Source: Bin87 sp965207585 (GTDB lineage Bacteria > Chloroflexota > Dehalococcoidia > Lucifugimonadales > UBA3495). From it: a DNA stretch of 64,000 bases. This document shows, in pieces, positions 16,519-24,649 of this stretch. The stretch is taken from positions 3,844,001 to 3,908,000 of the forward strand of contig CBDBMT010000003.1 in assembly GCA_965207585.1 (NCBI GenBank). The letters are read 5' to 3'. The notes under the pieces were generated by a model, which worked only from the letters and a program-made list of their open reading frames with translations, was not told where the DNA came from and did no database searches. The position numbers and the translations under genes are program-made. Every line of letters begins with the position of its first letter. Within the stretch, counting starts at the first letter, position 1.

Positions 16519-16881
16519 TTAGGCGTCAATGACCTCCAGGACTTCCAGGATGATGCCCTGGGGTCCTTCGAAGAACATGACCCGACGGCCGCCGCCTACG
16601 GTGGTCTCTTCCAGCACGGTTGCGCCGCCGTTTTTCAGGTCGGCGATGGTGCCCTCGATGTCGGTGGTGTCGATGGCGATGTGCTCAAAGCCGTAGTTCT
16701 GCGGGTGGGTCTGGGTGGCAATGTGGTCGGTCACGTTCAGGGGCAGGCCGTGCAGGTCCAGCCGGAACCCGCCGTTGGGGGCCTCGGCGGTGACCGTGGC
16801 GCCCAGATTCTGCACGTACCAATCGGCGGTGGCCTTGGGATCAGGGGTCTTGAGGTGAACGTGGTTCAGTGAGAACGCCAT
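16519..16881 (-). CDS. VOC (glyoxalase/bleomycin resistance/dioxygenase) superfamily protein
   Basis: A 120-residue, two-module VOC protein. NHVHLKTPDPKATADWYVQN at the start supplies the first metal ligand (His8), YGFEHIAIDTTDIEG supplies the second half-site, and EGPQGIILEVLEV supplies the closing glutamate. Members include glyoxalase I, methylmalonyl-CoA epimerase and ring-cleavage dioxygenases, so the exact reaction is open. AGGAGGG lies nine bases before the ATG. It is divergently oriented from the F420-linked reductase gene and shares a promoter region with it. Confidence 0.85.
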   Translation of the reverse strand: MAFSLNHVHLKTPDPKATADWYVQNLGATVTAEAPNGGFRLDLHGLPLNVTDHIATQTHPQNYGFEHIAIDTTDIEGTIADLKNGGATVLEETTVGGGRRVMFFEGPQGIILEVLEVIDA

Positions 16882-16938
16882 GACGATAAACCCTCCTGTG
16901 AAGTGTGGTCAGACCAATTGCATGAACGATCTTGGCCG

Positions 16939-16979
16939 ATTGTATCACACGGCCCGACCCATACCGGCGGTGATATACT
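16939..16979. promoter_or_regulatory. Divergent extended -10 elements (VOC gene and npdG-like gene)
   Basis: The minus strand carries TGA-TACAAT (16939-16947) for the VOC gene; the plus strand carries TGA-TATACT (16971-16979) for the npdG-like gene. Neither has a convincing -35. The plus-strand transcript would have a leader of about 25 bases containing GGAGG before ATG 17011. Confidence 0.4.
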
Positions 16980-17010
16980 TGCGCCGCAATTGAGCACGGA
17001 GGCAACATAG

Positions 17011-17658
17011 ATGCTGGCGTTTTTGGGAGGCACCGGACCGGAAGGCAAGGGATTGGCGCTGCGCCTGGCAATGGCCGGCGAGACAGTAGTCATCGGATCA
17101 CGGGACGCCGGCCGAGCGCAGGAGGCTGCGGACGAATTGCTGGCCCTGGCTCCCGGCGCCACGATCTCCGGCGCGGTGAATCCTGACGCGGCTGCACAAT
17201 CCGACGTGGTGTTCCTGACCATGCCTTATAACGGCATGTCCCCAACCATCGCCGGCGTCGGGGAGGCCCTCGACGGCAAGGTGGTGGTCACGGTGATCGC
17301 TCCCATGCGGTTCGAACGCGGAGTGGGCGCGATCGCCGAAGAAGTGGAGGCCGGCTCCGCGGCCGAAGAGGCCCAGGCGGCGGCCACAGGTTCGAAGGTG
17401 GTGGCGGCCTTCCAGAATGTGTCCGCCGAGGAACTGCTGAAGCCCGGCGTGACGCTGGACGAGGACGTGGTCATCTGCGGCGACGATGAGGACGCCAAGC
17501 AGGTCGTGGTCGACCTGACCCGGAAGATACCCAACCTGCGTCCGGTGGATGCCGGCGCACTCTACAACGCCAAGTACGTGGAGCAGATCACGCCTTTGCT
17601 GGTCAACATCAACCGGCGCTATCGCACGCATTCGGGGGTGCGGATCACCGGCGTGTAA
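17011..17658 (+). CDS. npdG: NADPH-dependent F420 reductase (NpdG)-like protein
   Basis: A 215-residue protein matching F420H2:NADP+ oxidoreductases. The dinucleotide-binding start FLGGTGPEGKGLALRLAMAG, followed by VIGSRDAGRA, is characteristic, as are VFLTMPYNGM and VVVTVIAPMRF in the middle and an NAKYVEQITPLLVNIN C-terminal segment. The known reaction interconverts F420H2 and NADPH. Its presence suggests that the organism makes or uses coenzyme F420, although no other F420 gene is in the window. A GGAGGC ribosome site precedes the ATG. Confidence 0.85.
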   Translation: MLAFLGGTGPEGKGLALRLAMAGETVVIGSRDAGRAQEAADELLALAPGATISGAVNPDAAAQSDVVFLTMPYNGMSPTIAGVGEALDGKVVVTVIAPMRFERGVGAIAEEVEAGSAAEEAQAAATGSKVVAAFQNVSAEELLKPGVTLDEDVVICGDDEDAKQVVVDLTRKIPNLRPVDAGALYNAKYVEQITPLLVNINRRYRTHSGVRITGV

Positions 17659-17702
17659 TTCGTAATGACGGATTCCCACACAACCGGACTGGAGGATTTA
17701 CC

Positions 17703-18227
17703 ATGCCACGAGCTACGTTAGATTTGCAGAACGCCGACGACCTGGCGGCCGTGGGCGGCCAGTGGAAGGTCGCTCACGGGTTCGTACCCGACCAGCCCAA
17801 CGAGGGCATCGTCCCCGAGGCCGAGGGTTCCCCGTGCCGCCTGCCGGAATACGACGACTCCGGTTGGGAAGACTGCGGCGACCTGGGCGCCTGGCGCCGT
17901 CGCGGCGTGTCGTTCATCTGGTACCGGATCAAGGCAACGCTTCCGGAAACCGTTGGCGGCCGGCCGTTGGACGGCGCCCGCTGCCTCTTCGAGTCCTGCA
18001 TCGACGACTACGGCGAGATCTGGATCAACGGCGAGTGCGACCGCGAACGCGCCACCGTGCAGGGGTTCAACGTTCCCCAGCGCGTTGTGGTTTCGACGGA
18101 GCCCAAGCCCGGCGACGAGGTCACCATCGCGATCCTGGCGATGAACGGCCCGCTGGCCGCGCCCGGCGGCGCAGTGTTCGTGCGCTACGCCAATCTGGCC
18201 TTCGAGTGGCGGGAAGCCGGATATTAG
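17703..18227 (+). CDS. Galactose-binding / jelly-roll sugar-binding-like domain protein
   Basis: A 174-residue single beta-sandwich protein. DYGEIWINGE and LPEYDDSGWEDCG with FIWYRIKATLP correspond to the sugar-binding (jelly-roll) domain of family 2 glycoside hydrolases, where such a domain sits in front of the catalytic barrel. Here it stands alone and no catalytic domain follows. No signal peptide is visible. GGAGG lies seven bases before the ATG, 45 bases after the npdG-like stop, so the two may be co-transcribed. A strong terminator follows. Confidence 0.65.
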   Translation: MPRATLDLQNADDLAAVGGQWKVAHGFVPDQPNEGIVPEAEGSPCRLPEYDDSGWEDCGDLGAWRRRGVSFIWYRIKATLPETVGGRPLDGARCLFESCIDDYGEIWINGECDRERATVQGFNVPQRVVVSTEPKPGDEVTIAILAMNGPLAAPGGAVFVRYANLAFEWREAGY

Positions 18228-18253
18228 GACCCTGGTCACATCACCGTAAACAA

Positions 18254-18285
18254 CAGGGGCGCGTGGTCACGCGCCCCTGATTTTG
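18254..18285. terminator. Hairpin terminator
   Basis: CAGGGGCGCG and CGCGCCCCTG form the arms of a long perfect stem (18254-18279), followed by ATTTTG. It lies between the convergent sugar-binding-like gene and the small acidic-tailed gene and may serve both. Confidence 0.75.
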
Positions 18286-18298
18286 CGACGGCGCGCGG

Positions 18299-18604
18299 TC
18301 AGGCCAACCAGTCGTCTCCGTCCTCTTCGTCGTCGCCATCCCCGTCGTTGGTCACCACCTGACCGGGGTTATGTGAATAACCCCGCGACTCCAACTCGCT
18401 TCGGATGGTGGAGGCGAAATCCGCGGGGGTTCGGCTGGCCGGCAAGGTAATCTCCACCTTGCCGCCGTCCACGCTGACCTCGCCCGGATCTTCCCGGGCC
18501 AACTCCACGCTCACCGACTCGCGGTGGATGCCGAAATCGTCGGTCACCGAGAAGACAACCGCCATGTCCTCCATGGTGATGATGGTAATGCTTTCGTCGG
18601 ACAT
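18299..18604 (-). CDS. Hypothetical protein with acidic C-terminal tail
   Basis: A 101-residue protein starting MSDESITIITMEDMAVVFSV, with CAGGAG upstream. The centre alternates beta strands with a helix (PADFASTIRSELESRGY), and the last 20 residues are dominated by Asp, Glu and Gly. It begins nine bases after the thioredoxin-like gene's stop and is surely co-transcribed with it. I recognise no family. A longer frame from 18724 overlaps the thioredoxin-like gene and is rejected. A partner role with that protein is inference only. Confidence 0.6.
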   Translation of the reverse strand: MSDESITIITMEDMAVVFSVTDDFGIHRESVSVELAREDPGEVSVDGGKVEITLPASRTPADFASTIRSELESRGYSHNPGQVVTNDGDGDDEEDGDDWLA

Positions 18605-18612
18605 CGGCTGGT

Positions 18613-19242
18613 CTACTCCTGCGGCGGCCATTCGGTTCCGCCCTCGGCCGGTCGTTCGGCCGCCGGCAGCGCCATTCCGTCGGCCACCACCTGCTGAAAT
18701 TCGTTCAGGATCACGGACCCCCACTCGGCGGCTTTGCCGACGCGATGGGCGGTGCGACGTCCCCGGGTCTGCTGGCGGCGCTCCCCCTCGTCGGCGACCG
18801 AGGCGGCAGCCTGCGCGATCATCTCGTCCATGGCGTCGATGTCAGGAACTAGCGAGCGCGCCGTCTCGATGAACCGGGCGATCTCGCCCATGCCGTCGTC
18901 AAACACAACGAAAACCGGCACGGTTCCGGCGCGGTGCTCGGGCAGGAAGCTGTTGGTCAGCTCCAGCTCATCGTCCCGATTGAACACGCTGAGGCGAATG
19001 TTGTCGCTGGCGTCGGCGAGGCGCAGGATAGCTGGAGTGGTGGACATGGCGTCGCCGCACCAGTCCGAGGTGAACACCGCCAGGTTAACCGGCTGCTCCA
19101 GCCCGTTGAAGTAATCAAGCACGTTTGCGGGTATGTCGACGCCCGCGTGGATCTGGCAGAAGGGGTCCTTGTTCACCTTGATAATGTCAATGTACTGCTC
19201 CGTGGTCATCCCCTGGCCGAACTTCTCTGCTGACAGTGTCAT
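18613..19242 (-). CDS. Thioredoxin-like protein with a WCGDA site
   Basis: A 209-residue protein. The N-terminal 150 residues match the Thioredoxin_9-type family: PVNLAVFTSDWCGDA at 51-65, RLSVFNRDDELELTNSFLP, and the cis-proline region GTVPVFVVFDD. The usual redox pair WCGDC is reduced to WCGDA, leaving only Cys62, so a standard disulfide exchange is not possible. The C-terminal 60 residues are charged and appear disordered. A clear AGGAGG precedes the ATG. The following small gene is co-transcribed. Confidence 0.8.
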   Translation of the reverse strand: MTLSAEKFGQGMTTEQYIDIIKVNKDPFCQIHAGVDIPANVLDYFNGLEQPVNLAVFTSDWCGDAMSTTPAILRLADASDNIRLSVFNRDDELELTNSFLPEHRAGTVPVFVVFDDGMGEIARFIETARSLVPDIDAMDEMIAQAAASVADEGERRQQTRGRRTAHRVGKAAEWGSVILNEFQQVVADGMALPAAERPAEGGTEWPPQE

Positions 19243-19252
19243 TTGGCGCCTC

Positions 19253-19280
19253 CTGGATTCCGGCTTTCGCCGGAATGACG
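19253..19280 (+). repeat. Dispersed 28-base hairpin repeat, copy 1
   Basis: CTGGATTCCGGC followed by TTTC and GCCGGAATGACG. The inner ATTCCGGC/GCCGGAAT arms form an eight-base-pair stem. This is the widely distributed repeat whose spurious translation reads VIPAKAGIQ. Further copies lie near 27.5 kb and 29.9 kb. Confidence 0.85.
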
Positions 19281-19306
19281 GTTAATTGACTGGTGGATGC
19301 TGTCTT

Positions 19307-19335
19307 TTGCCGTGGTCTGTGCCCGGTGCTAAAAT
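19307..19335 (+). promoter_or_regulatory. Promoter of the DUF6941-like gene
   Basis: TTGCCG (19307-19312), 17 bases, then TAAAAT (19330-19335), with TGC immediately before the -10. Both hexamers and the extended -10 agree with sigma-70 rules. The start codon is about 48 bases downstream of the -10. Confidence 0.55.
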
Positions 19336-19382
19336 CGTGCGCACATATTACCAGCCCCGAGAGGGCCCGAACGGAGCCGCTG

Positions 19383-19805
19383 TTGACTACCGAACGAGGC
19401 GGAGTGTACCTGAAATATGCCCTGTTCTGCCGGGAAACCGAAGAGGGACACGGGGACGACCTGAGTTTCAAGGGCGTTCTCGACCTGGTGGACATCCCCA
19501 TGCCGGAAGAGCCCCCCAGCGGGGACGGCCCGCGAGTGCTGGCCGCAGTCGACGCCCAACTGGCGTTCTGCATCGCCGGCGCCGCCGCCGGATCGCACAC
19601 GCTGGAGGTCACCATCCGGGCGCCGGGCGCAAGCCTGTCCAGCCCGCCGCCCCAGGAAGTCACCTGGGAGGAGGGCATCTTCTTCCAGCGCTGGATCAAG
19701 CCCTTCCGCATCCCGGTCACGCGCCTGGGCCGGCACGTGGCCGCCATAGCCTTCGACGGGATGCCACTGGGAGAGGCCAGCTTCCTGGTGCGACTGAAGC
19801 CGTGA
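19383..19805 (+). CDS. DUF6941-like hypothetical protein
   Basis: A protein of about 140 residues. VYLKYALFCRETEEGHGDDL at the start, a QLAFCIAGAAAGSHTLEVTI core and a PVTRLGRHVAAIAFDGMPLG end fit a compact beta-sandwich of the DUF6941 kind, for which no function is known. The start is uncertain: TTG at 19383 has CGGAG at good spacing, while GTG at 19404 is nearer the conserved region. An open frame from 19293 extends upstream through the promoter and is not credible. Confidence 0.55.
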   Translation: MTTERGGVYLKYALFCRETEEGHGDDLSFKGVLDLVDIPMPEEPPSGDGPRVLAAVDAQLAFCIAGAAAGSHTLEVTIRAPGASLSSPPPQEVTWEEGIFFQRWIKPFRIPVTRLGRHVAAIAFDGMPLGEASFLVRLKP

Positions 19806-19952
19806 GGGCGGCGACTGCCCGGTTAGAACGATGGCAAGGCTTGGCCCAGGATATGGACCATAGATTGCGGAGCCAGTTCCCATTCTCCGAGGCGGAAACG
19901 GTGGAGATGGTATTGAGCGGCTTCGCGCTTTCTCGGAATCTGGGGTATCACA

Positions 19953-21915
19953 ATGAAATGGTTTGTCGCCGGTCTGGTGTTGGGAATAGCCGTCGCGGCG
20001 ATATTTTTGTCCCTTGCGCAGGTTCAGGAAAACACGCCGCGGGCCGTTGCGGAGAGTAGCGTTTCCCCTGCCGCCAACATCCAGGTTCGCAGCGGGCCTA
20101 ACCCCGGTGAAGCGATGCTTTCGTGGGATGCCGTGCCGCAAGCTACGCACTATCGCATTGGCTACGTCAACATGGAGATCGATTACCACTTCGCCAAAGC
20201 CAGCTGCACGGGCCAATGGATCGACGCATTCGTTTATGTTGATGCGGACGCGCGGAACATTCCGGTTCGCAACGGACGCGCCGAATACACCATCCGTCGG
20301 TTGTCTCCGGGCGCCCGCCACGCCTTCACCGTATTGACCAGCAACGATTTCACCGATAGCGGCAGCGGCGGTAGCGTCCGCAGCGAGTTTCTTCTGGCCC
20401 AGCAACCCCCGCTGGAAGTTTCTAGCCGGGCGGGATACCCTGCCCTCTGGCATCACCCTTCCCACTCCAGAGTGTGACTCAAGCGTGTTGCCCACGCCCA
20501 CCCCCACTCCCACACCGCGCCCGACGCCGGCGGGCACCGGGGACTACGACGCTGATGACGACGGACTGATTGAAATACGCAATCTGGCCCAGCTGAACGC
20601 CATACGTGGCGACCTAGATGGAGACGGGGTATCACAAGCACCTGCTTACGCGGTCGCTTTTCCGAACGCGATGCCCGGTATGGGTTGCCCCAACGGCTGT
20701 ACTGGCTACGAACTGGTCTCCGACTTGGATTTTGATACCAACCACAACGGGGAGGCCGATGCGGGAGATGCTTACTGGAATGGCGGCTCTGGATGGATAC
20801 CCATAGGCAACGAAAGCCGCAAGTTTGGTTCTACATTTGATGGCAACCAGCACACTATTGCCAACTTGTACATTGCCCGGAGACATACTGATGACGTCGG
20901 TTTGTTCGGGTATTCGGCCAGCGGTAGCAGTATCGAGCGAGTTGGCGTGATTCAAGCCAGTGTGTCCGGTGACGTCAGCGTGAGTGTCTTGGTGGGTTCA
21001 AATGAAGGCACAATTATGAGTAGCCGCGCTACCGGCAATGTGCATTATGGCAGATGGAATGCTGGCGGTTTAGTTGGCACTAACGACGGCACCATCATCG
21101 ATAGTTATGCGACAGTCAAAGTTTCTGGTGTGTATGATGTGGGTGGACTAGTTGGGGACAACAGCGAGGCAATCAACAATAGCTACGCTACAGGCGTGGT
21201 GTCCGGCCTATACGGTTATATTGCCGGTGGATTAGTTGGACGTAACCATGGCACTGGCGCGATTGCCAACAGTTATGCTACGGGCGACGTGTCCGGGAAA
21301 AGTCGCCTTATCGGCGGACTGGTAGGACTTAATGAGAACAACGCCACAATCGTGGGCAGCCATGCAAGGGGTAATGTGTCTGGTGAAGGAGATAACGTTG
21401 GTGGGCTGGTAGGGAGTAACCAGAATGCTATCACGGCTGCCTACGCTACTGGCAACGTGACCGGTTCCAGCGATAATGTTGGGGGATTAGTTGGGCAGAA
21501 CGGAGGCACTATCGCAGCCACCTACGCTACTGGAATGGTGATAGGTAGAGGCTCTAACTTGGGCGGTTTGGTCGGCAAGAACGGTAGTGGGTCTATCGCG
21601 ACTAGCTATGCTTCGGGCGTTGTGATACCGCCAACCGGAGCTTTTTACGTCGGCGGTTTGGTTGGATCTAACGGCAACGGTGAAATCACCAACTGCTACT
21701 GGGACACCCAGACTTCTGGTCAGTCCAGCAGCTACGGAGGCATCGGCAAAACGGCAATTGAACTGCAATCCCCCACCGGCTACATTGCCATTTACGCCAA
21801 TTGGAACGTGGACCTGGACGGTAACGGCTCGCCCGATGACCCCTGGGACTTTGGTACACCCAACCAGTACCCGGCGCTGAAGTACGGCGGCCTCAGCGTA
21901 GCGGCGCAGCGGTAG
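19953..21915 (+). CDS. Secreted FnIII-like / GLUG-repeat surface protein, frameshifted
   Basis: Reads as one gene of about 650 residues split by a one-base shift near 20388. The N-terminal part begins with a hydrophobic signal or anchor (MKWFVAGLVLGIAVAAIFLS), then a fibronectin-III-like domain (about 40-145). At GAG-TTT the frame breaks; removing one T restores EFFWPSNPRWKFLAGRD and continues without a stop into a PTPTPTPTPRPTP linker, a calcium-loop-like DYDADDDGLIEI segment and at least eight GLUG-type repeats of about 27 residues (GGLVGxNxGxIxxSYATG). GLUG repeats occur in extracellular adhesins and peptidases. As written, the first frame stops at 20477 and the second could restart only at GTG 20485. 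Confidence 0.75.
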
Positions 21916-21928
21916 GCATTGGCGGCCG

Positions 21929-22111
21929 TTACTCCCCCGCCTGCAAGCGTTGCAGTTGCTCGCGCAGCCGGCGGTTTTCCGCTTCAGCGGCCAGTCGGCC
22001 AGACGCTTCTTCTTGCCGGGCCGCCTCCGCAGATTGGAGGGCTGCCTCTGCCAACTGGCGGGCAGCTGCCTCTTCTTGCAGATAATCGATACCGCTCTGC
22101 CGGGGCGGCAA
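21929..22111 (-). pseudogene. Fragment resembling a Uma2-family C-terminal tail
   Basis: A 60-residue frame, EEAAARQLAEAALQSAEAAR and so on, ending LREQLQRLQAGE. This Ala/Glu/Gln-rich coiled-coil is the usual C-terminal extension of Uma2 (DUF820) proteins, but the nuclease domain that should precede it is missing. It is either a remnant or chance. The only start is TTG, in front of a hairpin at 22116-22148. Confidence 0.35.
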
Positions 22112-22115
22112 TTAT

Positions 22116-22148
22116 GGAGCGGAGACGATAATCTTCCGTCTCCGCTCC
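22116..22148. terminator. Hairpin, possible terminator
   Basis: GGAGCGGAGAC (22116-22126) pairs with GTCTCCGCTCC (22138-22148), 11 perfect base pairs, followed on the plus strand by GTTTCC. It is immediately followed by a degenerate copy of the dispersed hairpin repeat (22150-22172). It may end transcripts arriving from the GLUG gene. Confidence 0.45.
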
Positions 22149-22185
22149 GTTTCCGGTTTCGCCGGAACGATGTGCCTGCTACAGG

Positions 22186-24531
22186 CTAGCCGCCGTTCTG
22201 CTCCCACAGCGCTTCCAGCACCGCGCCCGGGTTCATGGGCAGGCTTTCCAGCCTGGCGCCGGTAGCCCGGGCGATGGCGTTGCCGATGGCGGCCATGGGC
22301 GGAACCAGCGAAACCTCGCCGACGCCGCGTACGCCCAGCGGGTGACCCGGGTTGGGCACTTCGACGATGACCGTGTCGATCATGGGCAGGTCCAGCGCGG
22401 TGGGCATGCGGTAGTCCAGGAAGGATGAGTTGAGCATCTCCCCGCTGTCGTTGAAGAAGTACTCTTCGTTCAAGGCCCAGCCGATGCCCTGCACGGCTCC
22501 GCCCTGGATCTGGCCCTCCACATAGCTGGGGTGGATCGCCTTGCCGCAGTCCTGGATGGCGGTGAAGCGCAGCAGTTCCACCTTGCCGGTGTCGGGATCG
22601 ACTTCGACATCGGCGACGTTGATGGCAAAGGCGTTGCCGACGCCGGCCGGGTTGGCCGCGCCGTGCCCCACAATGGGACCGCCGGTGCCGTTGAGCCGCC
22701 GGGCCAACTGATCGAAGGTCATGCGCAGAGCGTCGTCGGAGCGGTGGGCCAGGGTGCCGTCCTCCTGGTACTCGACGTCGTCCACCGGCACGTCCCAGAT
22801 CCGGGCGGCCCGCTCGACCATCTGCCGGCGCACTTCCTCGCCGGCCTGGTAGACGGCGGTGCCCATCTTGAAGGTGACGCCGCTGCCTCCGGCTCCGCTG
22901 CTGTACCCGATGCTGTCGGTGTCCACGATGGACGGCTTGATGCGCTCGGCGGGCAGTCCCAGGACCTCCGCGACGTGCATGGCCATCGCCGCGCGGGAGC
23001 CTCCGATGTCCGGCGAACCCTCGATGAGGCTCACCGTGCCATCGGGCATGACGCTGGCGACGGCGGTGGCCGGGCCGGTGCCATTGAACCAGGCGCCAGC
23101 GGCGATGCCCCGGCCCGTGACCCGTCCCGGTGCCGACGGTTCCGGTACCGGCGACGCCAGGTGCGGATGCTCCTGCGTGGCCTGTAGAATCTCCTCCATA
23201 CCGATGCGGCGGAAAGCAGGGCCGCCAATCTGCCGACTGCCCTCCCTGGAGGCGTTGTTGGCGCGAAACTCAACTGGATCGACATCCAGTTGCTGGCAAA
23301 GCTCGTCGATGGCTTGCTCGGCGGCGAACGACGCTGCCGGCGAACCGGGGGCGCGGTAAGCGGCGGCCTTGGGCACATTGGTCACCACGTCGTAACCCTC
23401 GACGAAACCGTTGGCGATGTCGTAGGGGGCGAACATGGTGCGGCAACCGCTGGGCACCGGCGAACCGGGGAACGCGCCGGCTTCGTAGATCAGCGTCGCC
23501 TGGGCCGCGGTGAACCGTCCGTCGCGGGTGCCGCCCACCTTGACCTTGATGTGGCTGCTGGAAGTCGGACCGGTGCTGGTAAACACCTCGGTGCGCGTCA
23601 TGGCGATCTTCACCGGGCGGCCGGTCTTGCGGGCCAGCGCCCCGACCACAGGCTCCAGGTAGCACCCGCCTTGGCCCTTGCCACCGAAGCCGCCGCCGAT
23701 CTCCATGGGAACGACGTTAACCTGCCCGACGGACACGCCGAGGATGCGGCTGGTGTGGTCGCGCAGGGCGAAATGTCCCTGGCTGCTGGCCCAGATGGTC
23801 ACCGTGTCATCGGTGTTCCAACGGGCGGTGGCCGAGTGGGGCTCGATGTATCCCTGGTGGACCTGGCGAGTGTGGTACTCGCGCTCGACGACCACATCGG
23901 CCTCGGCGAAACCGGCCTCCAGGTCGCCGGAGGTGAACTGGAAGTGGTTGGACACGTTGGACCCGCCGGCGCCTTCCTCTGCCCATCCGCCGGAACGCTG
24001 CGCCGGGTTGGACAGGGTCATCAGGCGTTCGTGGACCGCCGGCGCGCCGTCGGCCATGGCTTCATCTGCGGTCAGGACGGCCGGCAGAACCTCCCAGTCC
24101 ACGTTGATCAGCGCCAGGGCTTCCTCCGCCAGGTGCGGTGAGTCGGCGGCGATGGCGGCGACCGCGTGTCCGCGATACAAAGCCTTTTCCCGTGCCATAA
24201 CGTTGCGGCTGTAGAAGCCGTAGTTGACCGCCGCCCCTTCCTCCTGGTCCTTGATCTCGGCGGACACTTCGGGGAAATCGGCGGAGGTCACCACTGCGTG
24301 GACGCCGGGCAGGACCAGGGCCTTGCTGGCGTCGATGCCCCGGATGCGGGCGTGGGCGTGGGGGCTGCGCAGGATCTTGCCGTGCAGCATTCCGGGCAGA
24401 TGGATATCAGCGGCGTAGCGGGCGCGGCCCATGACCTTGTCCGGCCCGTCGTGGCGGACGGGGCGCGTGCCGACGACCTTGTAATTCTCTTCAGGGTCAG
24501 AGAGGACGATGTTGGGTTTGTAATCAAGCAT
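22186..24531 (-). CDS. Xanthine dehydrogenase / aldehyde oxidase family molybdopterin-binding subunit
   Basis: A 781-residue large subunit of a molybdenum hydroxylase. GKARYAADI-type residues (GRARYAADIHLPGMLHGKIL) open the first domain. Molybdopterin contacts include GGGFGGKGQGG and AYRAPGSP, and the catalytic glutamate is in GVRGVGEVSLVP near the C-terminus. Such enzymes hydroxylate purines, aldehydes, aromatics or CO with water as oxygen donor, and need a 2Fe-2S and usually an FAD subunit. Neither partner gene adjoins it; the neighbours are a repeat-rich gap and a two-component operon. GGGAGGT precedes the start. The substrate is unknown. Confidence 0.92.
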   Translation of the reverse strand: MLDYKPNIVLSDPEENYKVVGTRPVRHDGPDKVMGRARYAADIHLPGMLHGKILRSPHAHARIRGIDASKALVLPGVHAVVTSADFPEVSAEIKDQEEGAAVNYGFYSRNVMAREKALYRGHAVAAIAADSPHLAEEALALINVDWEVLPAVLTADEAMADGAPAVHERLMTLSNPAQRSGGWAEEGAGGSNVSNHFQFTSGDLEAGFAEADVVVEREYHTRQVHQGYIEPHSATARWNTDDTVTIWASSQGHFALRDHTSRILGVSVGQVNVVPMEIGGGFGGKGQGGCYLEPVVGALARKTGRPVKIAMTRTEVFTSTGPTSSSHIKVKVGGTRDGRFTAAQATLIYEAGAFPGSPVPSGCRTMFAPYDIANGFVEGYDVVTNVPKAAAYRAPGSPAASFAAEQAIDELCQQLDVDPVEFRANNASREGSRQIGGPAFRRIGMEEILQATQEHPHLASPVPEPSAPGRVTGRGIAAGAWFNGTGPATAVASVMPDGTVSLIEGSPDIGGSRAAMAMHVAEVLGLPAERIKPSIVDTDSIGYSSGAGGSGVTFKMGTAVYQAGEEVRRQMVERAARIWDVPVDDVEYQEDGTLAHRSDDALRMTFDQLARRLNGTGGPIVGHGAANPAGVGNAFAINVADVEVDPDTGKVELLRFTAIQDCGKAIHPSYVEGQIQGGAVQGIGWALNEEYFFNDSGEMLNSSFLDYRMPTALDLPMIDTVIVEVPNPGHPLGVRGVGEVSLVPPMAAIGNAIARATGARLESLPMNPGAVLEALWEQNGG

Positions 24532-24591
24532 AGAGCGGCGACCTCCCGGGCGATGTCGTTGGAATAATGCGGTGGCAGTAATTTACCACAA

Positions 24592-24617
24592 GGGGGCAGC
24601 CCTTTCGGACTGCCCCC
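24592..24617. terminator. Hairpin terminator after the two-component operon
   Basis: GGGGGCAG (24592-24599) pairs with CTGCCCCC (24610-24617) around a ten-base loop. On the minus strand, which ends the DUF2680-like gene at 24650, it is followed by a modest TTGTGGT tract. Confidence 0.5.
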
Positions 24618-24649
24618 GGCCTCGCAGCGGGTGGTTGGCGGTATGTGTT

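Noticed and set aside
19329..20537. 402-codon open frame on the minus strand across the DUF6941-like and GLUG genes
   Set aside because: No domain; the plus-strand reading has a promoter, signal peptide and repeat structure.
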